Origin: Heterohyrax brucei
Taxonomy: Eukaryota > Chordata > Mammalia > Hyracoidea > Procaviidae
Length of the DNA: 64,000 bases
Assembly: GCA_028571685.1 (NCBI GenBank)
Contig: CM053148.1
Span: 84,900,001-84,964,000, forward strand
Reading direction: 5' to 3'
In this document: one piece after another, positions 56,980 to 64,000 of the stretch
Layout: each line of letters begins with the position of its first letter
Numbering within the stretch: position 1 is the stretch's first letter
The notes under the pieces: model-generated
Seen by the model: the letters and a program-made list of their open reading frames with translations, nothing else
Databases searched by the model: none
Told to the model about the DNA's origin: nothing
Made by a program: the position numbers and the translations under genes

Positions 56980-59900
56980 CTAAATGGCCACACAAATTGC
57001 TGGTGTTAGAACTCTGTGAAGAGACCTTTTAGGAATTAAAAGTCAAACATACGGAACACGGGATGAATTATAAGAACTCTGTCTCCCACATTCCTGCTAG
57101 TGGACACAGATGGGTTTGTTCAACTGTTCAACTCGTTATCAGATATTTCAGCGTCATTTTGAAACACGTAGCAACGCGAAGAGTTAGAACCAACTAAATG
57201 GTAAATAGTGCCCCCCTCCCCCCACCCCGTCCTGCCCCTGGAAGGACTGATGTTTTCAATACGGGCATTTCAAGGACCGTAAATGTGTCATAGAAAAACT
57301 CACATCGAAATGATCCTTGTCCATCACGTTCACACACTGGCCACTGATACACCACTTCTCGTCCCCACAGCTGGTCCCATCTGCCCAACGACCGGCTTGC
57401 TTTTGACATAGCATTTTCCCTCCAAAGGGGGCGGTGCACCACAGCACCTTGCAGGCGTTGGGTGGGTCGGGGCAGTGCTCAGAACTGTTTCCGAGCAAAA
57501 ATTGGCACTGGAGGTGAACGTCATACACGGTTCCCGGCAATCTGGAGACTGGCGTTATGGACTCCTGGGGAACGTCCCATAAACATTCCGCTGCGAAGAA
57601 AATGACAGCCAGCTGTGAACAAACAACTATGGAAAGCATGCAGGGGGTAGATCCCATTTTCAAAGCACTCTCATCAAGTGCGATAATGGAAAACAAAAGG
57701 ATTTAAAAAATATGGAGCGTTTGAGCATAAGGCGAAACAAATTGAAATTTTTGGAAAAGATTTTATCACTAATGGGAGTATTTCTCTGTTAATATTTATA
57801 TGAGACAGTTCTTTCTACTATAATTTGAATTATCCTACATTGGGACCTACTCATCCTGAAGCACCATATTTGCTGGGGGGTTAAGCTTTGAAAATTGAGA
57901 ACGTTGGTGGTGAAAGATTAATTCTTCAGGAATTAAAAGAAAATAAGAAAGAAAAAAAGCAGAGCTTGTTTACTTAGAAGGTTATAGTTGGGATGTCATC
58001 TAGCAGGAGCAGCTTGTATTTCTTACCACGATTGTACTGTAGAGATTCCCTAAGGAAGTAGGCACTGCAGTGAGACCAAATCGGGCTGTCCACATTTGGG
58101 AATTTTGCAGCCATGATGTGGGAATCTGGATTTGCAATGCTGTAGCGGGCACATTCCTGTGCGTTATCATGATACATGCCAAACACGTGACCTAAGACAC
58201 AAGAGAAAATCCACATGAAAATACAGGTCATCTCCAGCATTTTTTTTTTTCCTCAATAGGGATTTATTTGTCTTAAGGCAACACAACTAGAGGAACACGT
58301 TTGTTTTTTGAGACAATACCTGCTTTCTACAGGGTATAAAGCAACACTTAAGTTTCCAAATGTCCTTTAAAAACACAAACAAAACCCCACTACCATAAAG
58401 TCGATTCTGACTCATTGTGACCCTATAGAACACAGTGGAATTGCATCACAGAATTTCCAAGGCTGTGAATCTTTACAGAAGCAAACTACCATGTCTTTAT
58501 TGTGAGGAATGGCTGGTGGGTTCAACCTGGCCTGATAACCTTCAGGTTACTAGCCAAGTGCTCAATAACTGTTCCCCTAGGGCTCCTCCAAATGTCTATG
58601 GCTACTATTAGTTTATTTATCATTATAGTAAGACGGCATTTTGGGAAATTGTGAAAATATATTTTCTACAGTTTCTAAGCTTCTTTGGTATCTAAAAGAG
58701 CCAGCAATCTCCTGAAGATTCTCCCTCTTAAATTAATGTATTCATTTATCAGTTTGAATTCATTACTGGGGCTTAGATTTTAGCATAAAAACAACTTACC
58801 TAATTCATGGGCAGTGGTGAGGGCAGTTGGTAAACCAAAATCTTCTACAAGTGAGCAGCTGTAGTTGGGGTCACACATGGTTCCAATATTAGCTATCCCC
58901 ACAATGCCACATGTATACGGGAAACATATGTCCTGGGATAGACAAGGTTGCAACATTGTTGAAAGCAATAAAGCATGAGCTGTGGGTCAAAACGTTTGAC
59001 TAGGTGACTTAATATATGTGTTGGGGCATCTTCAGCCATTGCTGTTGACTTGTCCTTTAGAAGGACTTCACAGACCTTGCAGAGATACAATTTAAGCACA
59101 AAAACATTGGTGACAGTTCTTTATCCATATATATTTGTCTGTTACAAAGCAGACAGAAGCTCAGATCATCCTGACCTGAGTAAATAGTACCATCCTGCTA
59201 CACACCTTTCTGGTGAAAAGAATTGTTGTGTCGTAGTGTCCAGCATCATGGTCACTGGGTAAGTTGTGCTGCCTTTGCCAATTGCAGAAGTTTTCCAGTG
59301 TAACTGAAGCATCAGAGGTCACATTTAGCCCATTGTCTTCATCAGAGAGGACTAGAATCCTCACCACTACCAGGTTAATTAAATTATAAGTGGTGCTGTG
59401 TTTGTACAACCTGGATGTCACGGAGAACAAGGTAAGAAGATAGTGCTGCAGGCGACTGCCATAGAAGTCTACCATTGACTTGTCAGCCACAAGCATGGTT
59501 TCCACATAGTGGGGCCTGGTCACAGCACGCCTCTTTTTCATGCCTGCAGTTTCTGCAAGAGAACAAGGAAAGTAATTCACTCACAGGCATTCTATACAAG
59601 AACAGTTACCTTTGAAAAATTAGAGGTCTGACAAGTCTGCGAACTTAACTGTTCTAGTTGCTACATAACTCATTGAGGAATATCACTCTGTTCACCTTTG
59701 AAGTACTCCCCTTGGGAAGCTGCGCACTGATGTCAGAACCTAGTCCATCCTTCAAAGCAATTTTGAAACACTTTCTAGAATAGCCATTGTATATGGTGGC
59801 AAGGTGTCAAGTTCACAAATTTAACTGTATAGCTGTATGTGAGGGAGTTTTTAACACTAAACAAATAAATGTATTCAGGCACCCTTCCTACTCACCTGAT

Positions 59901-62900
59901 TTGGTGCCCAGTGACCTTTTTCTTTAACTGAAGATAAAGGAAATATTGAAAGGAAGATGTTTTGATGACATTTAGGACATCAAGAGTAATTTGAAAACAG
60001 CTTTGGTGGCCATTCCAAAGAGTTCCAAAATTGCTTTGAAGGGTAGACTAGGTACTGGCAATGATGCATAGCTTCCCAAGGGAAGTACTTCAAAGATGAC
60101 CTAGTTATAGTCAGCAGTGAGATACGTGTAGCACTTTTTCTAGGACGAATTTGCCAACTTAATTGGCCAGCCAAGCCAAGTGCCATCGAGTCGGATCTGA
60201 CTCATGGCAACTTAATTGGCAGTCCCCATATATATAATTTGTAAAAGCAAAACAAAAATACAGCAGGAACAACAATAACAAAAATATTTGCATCTCTTTT
60301 TAATTAAAGATGCTATATTTTAACTCTTCTGCTTTCAGCAAAGAGATCTGGTGTTCCTTTGAAGGATCAAACTATAATTTGGGGGGAGTTGGGTTTTGGC
60401 AATCTCTAAGACCCTCCTATCAGAACGAGACAGACTGCACATTATCCTTCCCAGTTGTACTAAAACATTTGGTGCAAGGGCAGCCTGCAGAGCTCCCTAA
60501 GTCACTTTTCACAGACCAAGGCTAAAAGAGACCATCAGGCTCCACATGGAAGGACCTGGACAAGGCTGATGTGGCTGCTCTGAGCTCTTATTCCAGGGGT
60601 CCCCAGGATGTGTGTTCATGCCAATTCTGGACACAGGAATGACCCACTCAGCCCAGCAGCCTAATGCCTAACTTTCATGGCCCTAGAGAAATAATTTCCT
60701 TCCTTGCCCTGCAGTTACTTTCTCAAAAAAAGCCTGAGGGCTCTGCAGAGAGACACAGTAGGAAGTTTTAAGCTGAGCAGTGAGCAAATTACTGATTCTG
60801 TAAGTAGACTTGCTGGATGTTAAAGGGAAGAATTGCAAAAAGGAGACCCGTGAGAACATGATAAGAGAAAGAAACACTAAGGTGATAGAACAGTAATACT
60901 CGTACGGGTAAGTACTGCAGAAAACAGAGTCTGGAAAATGCTTAGTAGGAAGAATCAGTGAGTCTCTACCTTGGACAGCTCAGGGGAGCCTAATGAAGGC
61001 GGTGAGAAGCACTGCAAACTGAGAGGTAGAATAACAGTCTTGGAGAGGTAGGGCAAGCTGACCAATGACCTCTTAAGTAGTTTCTGCTGAGAGAAGCCTG
61101 CCACCAATAGTTGTTGTCAGCCTCTTAAGGGGCATGGGACCAGTGGACAGCAGCTTGCAGAGCAATGATCACAAAGCGGCTGCCCAGACCCTATCATTAC
61201 ATATTCCTGGATCATCATAGCTACCATTCATTCTTCTGCTCTGCCTTCCTCTGGATGCAGAGTGAGAGCCGAGGCATCCACTACAAAAGCGGAGCAAAGT
61301 TGCAACTATACCCAAGAGCACACACAGCCTTAAAAATAAAGGAACAGTGATGGGAAGAAATCCCTTGCTCACTTTCCACTAAGGCACTCCATTGATGTGA
61401 AAAGAATGGGGTTACCAATTCTCCCAGGTCAAAAGTTTCACCCTGATGTTGCTAGGTGCTGTTAAGTCAGTTGTAAATCTTAGCAAACCTATGTACAATG
61501 AAACAAAATACTGTCAGGTCCTAAGCCAGGCCCACAGTCATTGTTATACATCATTGCAGCCACTGTGTCAATGCATCTCATTGTGGGTCTCCCTCATTTT
61601 GACTGGTGCTCTGAAGCATGATGCCCTTCTCCAAGGATTGATCCCTCCCGACAACATGTACAAAGTAAGTAAGACATTTCACAATCATCTTCAGAAAAGG
61701 GTATTAGGATCTGCTCTGCTTGTCGTCAGAGCAAGGGGCTACTCATTGGTTTATAGTCCAGAAAGGTGAGCTTCAGGACCGTCTCTTTCATTACAGCTAT
61801 GCGAACTTCATGTTGAGCAACTAATCTGAGATGCTAGGCTATGGAAAGAAAAAGGAATTTCAGTATTAGAGGAAGACTTGTTAGAAACCTGCACTAGGCT
61901 GCTGAAAACTCTGCCTGCTGAAAGTGAAGAGGACTTGAGACAATTACTGGTGAAGATCCAAGACCCGAGATTTCAGCAGGCGTTTCTCCTCTACATAAAT
62001 AAAACAAAAATTTTCACAATTGGACCAATAAGCAGTATCACAACAAGTGGAGAAAAGATGAATATTTTATATATATACATATATATATAATTTAGTTAGA
62101 TCTACAGTCAACACTCGTGGAAGCACCAGGCAACAAATCAAAAGATACACTGCACTGAGCAAATCTGCTGCCAAAGACCTCTTGTAAGTGTTGGAATGCA
62201 AAGAAGTCTCTTTGAAGAATAGGGTTGGCCTGACTGAAAGCATGGCATTTTCAGTTACATCATATGTATGCAAATGTTGGACAGTGAATAAAGAAGACTA
62301 AAGAATTCACGCCTTTGAATTGCTGTGTTGGCAAGAAATGTTGAATATATCATGGGCTGCCAAAAATAAGAACTGATCAGACCTAGAAGAGCTACAGCCA
62401 GAGTAAAGAAGGCTATACGAAGACATACATACTCTGGACATGTTGTGAGCAGGGATCAGTCCTGGGAGAAGGACATCATGCTTGGTTAAGTCCAGGGTCA
62501 GCAGAAACGAGGAAGACACTCAACGAGATTGACACTGTGGCCGCAACAGTGGAGCCAAGCATAACATACATTGTGATCGTGCTAAATGATCAGACAATGT
62601 ATTTGAGTCTATGGAGCACAGAGTCACTACGAGTCAGTACATAGCCCATGGCAACTAACAGCAGCATCAAAAAGCTGGTGATTGTTCATTATGTCAGCAA
62701 ATAGAATTGCTTTTTTCTAGCAGGATTTGATGAATTTGCTCTGCAGTTCACCACCCTGAAAGTCCTCCCACATTTCTGCCATTCAGTTCTCTATCTTTTC
62801 AGCAGATAGATACTTTACCCACAAGGTGCCTCAGATGGAAAATATGAGGATAAGAGGAAAATGCAAAGAGAAGATAAAAAACTATTCTCGGGCTAGTACC

Positions 62901-63563
62901 TGTTGGTTGTCCAGTGATCCCTGCTTCCCAGTCTTGCTGTGACTCCTGAGTCCTGGTGTCCTCACTCTCTGGCTTGGGGCTCCCGGTAGGTCGACTTTCA
63001 TCGTTCACCACACCACATCCGAAGTTTCCACCTCCACCCTCCCTCTTCCTCCGCAGGACATGGAACTGTAGCTGCTGAGGCTGTACGTTCTCTGCTTCTA
63101 AGGGGACAAGTGGCTCCGTGTCATTGCCGGGTGCAGGCTGGATGAAGAATACTTTGTTCTGCAGGTGGAAGATTCCATTCACTCCCTGGCAGAGACTGAG
63201 AGCTGCTGTAGATTCTGGGTCCCCATTGACGGTGCCAGAGTAGAAGCAGTGCTCCAGGTCACCAACGGTCTGTGAGAACAGCACCTCAAGCCCTGGTCTG
63301 TACCCTACTGTCTGGAGGGTGAAGCTGGGTGCCAGGAAGCCATGGTCCCGCTTCAGCTCTAGGCGCAGCTGCAGACCAAAAGCATCTAGGCTAAGGTACC
63401 TGGTCTCATTTCCCTTGGCGAATTCCAGCATGGGTCGCACCACTTCCTCCTCCTCATCAGTGGAGCCCCCAAGTGCGCTGGGCACCGCCAGCAGCGCTGT
63501 AGCTGCTGTGAGCATCAGCAACACAGGTGCAGGTTGTGAACACTTGGGCCGCCACAGCGTCAT
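56802..63563 (-). CDS. ADAMTS1-like metalloprotease, copy C (six exons, 3' part missing)
   Basis: Secreted zinc metalloprotease of the ADAMTS family, closest by eye to ADAMTS1, which cleaves extracellular-matrix proteoglycans. The coding parts are 63563-62900, 59552-59206, 58932-58800, 58191-58027, 57590-57304 and 56979-56802. Every junction is GT-AG with matching phases (1,0,1,1,0), giving 591 codons without a stop. Order: signal peptide (about 1-31), prodomain with three cysteines (106, 125, 183), catalytic domain from about 231 with [12 protein letters not shown] at 379-390, disintegrin-like region (about 445-530), and a TSP1 repeat (about 539-591). ADAMTS1 continues for roughly 370 more residues (cysteine-rich, spacer and two TSP repeats). 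I find none of these before the ERV block. It may be a working truncated paralog or a young pseudogene. It differs strongly from ADAMTS1, so it is not the ortholog itself. The gene symbol is left empty because this is a paralog. Confidence 0.85.
57304..57590 (-). CDS. Copy C exon 5: disintegrin-like domain
   Basis: The acceptor is TTCGCAG|CGGAATG and the donor TTCGAT|GTGAGT. The exon starts with the ECLWD segment that ends the catalytic domain, then [47 protein letters not shown] and WCISGQCVN. This is the cysteine pattern of the ADAMTS disintegrin-like domain, with eight cysteines visible. The 287 nt are open and end in phase 0 after HFD, matching the ADAMTS1 KHFD boundary. No stop or frameshift is seen. 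Confidence 0.87.
58027..58191 (-). CDS. Copy C exon 4: zinc site and Met-turn
   Basis: The acceptor is GTCTTAG|GTCACG and the donor CGTG|GTAAGAA. Joined to exon 3 it completes [12 protein letters not shown] (379-390), with all three zinc-binding histidines and the catalytic glutamate present. The Met-turn reads [15 protein letters not shown] follows the ADAMTS1 pattern SPCSAY. The 165 nt are open. The third spacer residue of the zinc motif is Gly, as in the general metzincin consensus, whereas ADAMTS1 and ADAMTS4 carry Asn there (from memory). The intron to exon 3 contains a minus-strand tRNA-SINE at about 58382-58585. Confidence 0.86.
58382..58585 (-). repeat. tRNA-derived SINE in copy C intron 3
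   Basis: The plus strand reads ACCATAAAGTCGATTCTGACTC, TTGTGACCCTATAGAACACAG and GGTTCAACCTGGC. It does not touch the splice sites. Confidence 0.7.
58800..58932 (-). CDS. Copy C exon 3: catalytic domain up to the zinc site
   Basis: The acceptor is CCCAG|GACATATG and the donor TTAG|GTAAGTTG. The 133 nt encode [17 protein letters not shown], then [15 protein letters not shown], then TTAHEL, with the four cysteines that pair in ADAMTS catalytic domains all kept. The Glu of the zinc motif (E380) is here and intact. The exon ends after the first base of the glycine codon in HELGH, the same split as the family pattern. Several otherwise conserved positions differ (for example GMADVG is read as GIANIG), fitting a fast-evolving paralog. 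Confidence 0.86.
59206..59552 (-). CDS. Copy C exon 2: start of catalytic domain
   Basis: The acceptor is TTGCAG|AAACTGC and the donor AGAAAG|GTGTGT. The exon begins near the end of the prodomain with MKKRRAVTR (226-234), which sits where ADAMTS1 has its RKKR furin site. It continues with [29 protein letters not shown] and [12 protein letters not shown], then [11 protein letters not shown], all diagnostic of the ADAMTS1 catalytic domain. The frame is open and 347 nt long, joining exon 1 in phase 1 and exon 3 in phase 0. The maturation motif is K-K-R-R, so P4 is Lys rather than Arg and cleavage here may be weaker than in ADAMTS1 (inference). Confidence 0.87.
60168..60208 (-). mobile_element. 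41-bp SINE/RTE-tail insertion with perfect 12-bp TSD
   Basis: AACTTAATTGGC occurs at 60156-60167 and at 60209-60220, exactly flanking 41 bp. Read on the minus strand the insert begins GCCATGAGTCAGATCCGACTC and ends GGCACTTGGCTTGGCTG. It is in intron 1 of copy C. Confidence 0.85.
61440..61770 (-). mobile_element. RTE LINE 3' part
   Basis: The plus strand reads GATGTTGCTAGGTGCTGTTA, GCCACTGTGTCAATGCATCTC and GCATGATGCCCTTCTCCAAGG, the reverse of the RTE 3' end (compare 8858-9190). Confidence 0.7.
61800..62670 (+). mobile_element. RTE LINE 3' part, facing the previous one
   Basis: Contains AAGTGAAGAGGACTTGAGAC, ATAAATAAAACAAAAATTTTC, GAAGGACATCATGCTTGG and the tail CATGGCAACTAACAGCAGC. It carries many stops and a TA-rich repeat at 62067-62088. 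Confidence 0.7.
62900..63563 (-). CDS. Copy C exon 1: signal peptide and prodomain
   Basis: 221 codons plus one base. I choose the ATG at 63563-63561. The open frame extends upstream to a GTG at 63590, but that is not a usual eukaryotic start and a TGA lies just before it. Residues [19 protein letters not shown] form a clear signal peptide core. The prodomain keeps [23 protein letters not shown] and the cysteine-switch-like [12 protein letters not shown] at 183-194, all ADAMTS1 hallmarks. RRKR at 171-174 is a good furin-type site. N-glycosylation sequons occur at 52 (NET) and 147 (NDT). The donor is CAACAG|GTACTAG, phase 1. Copies A and B carry diverged versions of the same exon. Confidence 0.88.
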
Positions 63564-64000
63564 TGTGTCCCCAGTGTCACTACCTGGCACTTGCCTTCAG
63601 GACCTGTGTGGACTGCTCTAGGTAATGGAGTCCCAGGAGAAACGCTACCTGCAGTGACCCCAATGAGGAAATTATCAGTTAGTCTGTGAACACCAAACCT
63701 AGCAATCTCTCTCTGGTTTGTTAAGGTTAAAACCTAGTCTTTTTCCTTGAAAGGCTCTAGTCGCACAGAGGTTAAGAACTTCATTGCAAGCTGAAACGTC
63801 TGCACTTAGGATCCACCAAGCACACCCTGGAAACTTTATGGGGTGGTTCTACTAGTCCTGTAAAGTGAGGGAGAGTCAGAAATACCTCAACGAACAGGGG
63901 ATATTATTCTTTGAAGAGGTGTGACACCTGCTGCAGACAAGAGCCTTGGAGTCACTTGGGAGGAGGTGATGCAGTTCTGTTGGGAGCTGGACTTTTGGTT
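63564..64000 (-). other. Copy C 5' UTR/upstream region
   Basis: This aligns with the upstream sequence of copies A and B, including a plus-strand tRNA-SINE at about 63750-63890. The window ends before the expected core promoter. An in-frame TGA lies just 5' of the GTG at 63590, which supports the ATG at 63563 as the start. Confidence 0.55.

Larger units (their letters stand above)
59553..62899 (-). other. Copy C intron 1 (3.3 kb) with transposon load
   Basis: This intron lies between exon 1 and exon 2. It contains a 41-bp SINE-tail insertion (60168-60208), a segment shared with copy B (60300-60530) and RTE LINE pieces in opposite orientations (61440-61770 minus, 61800-62670 plus). The remaining sequence has no recognisable exon. 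Confidence 0.7.

Noticed and set aside
63319..63621. Plus-strand open frame opposite copy C exon 1
   Set aside because: Antisense shadow of the coding exon.
1..64000. CRISPR arrays, bacterial operons, rRNA or functional tRNA genes
   Set aside because: The window is mammalian nuclear DNA. tRNA-like sequences seen are SINE heads, not tRNA genes.

Overview
This is a vertebrate nuclear window from an afrotherian mammal, probably a paenungulate (elephant, sirenian or hyrax). The main evidence is the dense scatter of tRNA-derived afrotherian SINEs, whose 3' end carries a GAGTCGG..CCGACTC palindrome. RTE-clade LINEs with the same terminal motif and diverged L1 elements support this. Most long open frames here are shadows of these repeats.

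The real gene content is a decayed tandem cluster of ADAMTS1-like metalloprotease genes on the minus strand. The rightmost copy (C, 56802-63563) has six exons with open frames, canonical splice sites and matching phases. They encode signal peptide, prodomain, reprolysin-type catalytic domain, disintegrin-like domain and the central thrombospondin type 1 repeat. The cysteine-rich, spacer and C-terminal TSP exons are absent; their expected place (42.4-56.8 kb) is occupied by an L1 5' fragment and nested endogenous retroviruses. Copy B is an exon-1 pseudogene (36784-37428) with a nonsense codon and frameshift, but with a TATA box still upstream. Copy A is a truncated exon 1 (about 14926-15163). 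A degenerate ADAMTS1-type terminal exon with a 3' UTR and poly(A) signal lies at about 19.9-21.6 kb and probably belongs to a fourth copy, whose upstream flank survives at 31.8-33.3 kb. Upstream flanking sequence is repeated at 2.3-5.6, 16.3-18.8, 31.8-33.3 and 38-42.4 kb. The copies share SINE insertions at matching positions, so the duplications came after afrotherian SINE activity began.

Layout: 0-0.66 kb, L1 5'UTR joined to an L1-like 3' module; 2.3-5.6 kb, duplicated flank; 8.8-13 kb, RTE LINEs; 14.6-18.8 kb, copy A and flank; 18.9-19.6 kb, RTE; 19.9-21.6 kb, orphan terminal exon; 22-31 kb, L1 cluster (two minus-strand ORF1-bearing copies in tandem, then plus-strand ORF2 pieces); 31.1-33.3 kb, RTE and duplicated flank; 33.3-36.4 kb, LTR-like piece, RTE and SINEs; 36.4-42.4 kb, copy B and flank; 42.4-43.8 kb, L1 5'UTR; 43.8-about 55.1 kb, a minus-strand gammaretrovirus-like provirus interrupted by a second, plus-strand ERV with paired LTRs (44.83-51.17 kb); 56.8-63.6 kb, copy C, whose large first intron holds RTE and SINE insertions.

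A second item of interest is a set of very short SINE/RTE-tail insertions. Two of them (50 bp and 41 bp) are flanked by perfect 12-bp target-site duplications and share a (TTGGC)n-like 3' end.
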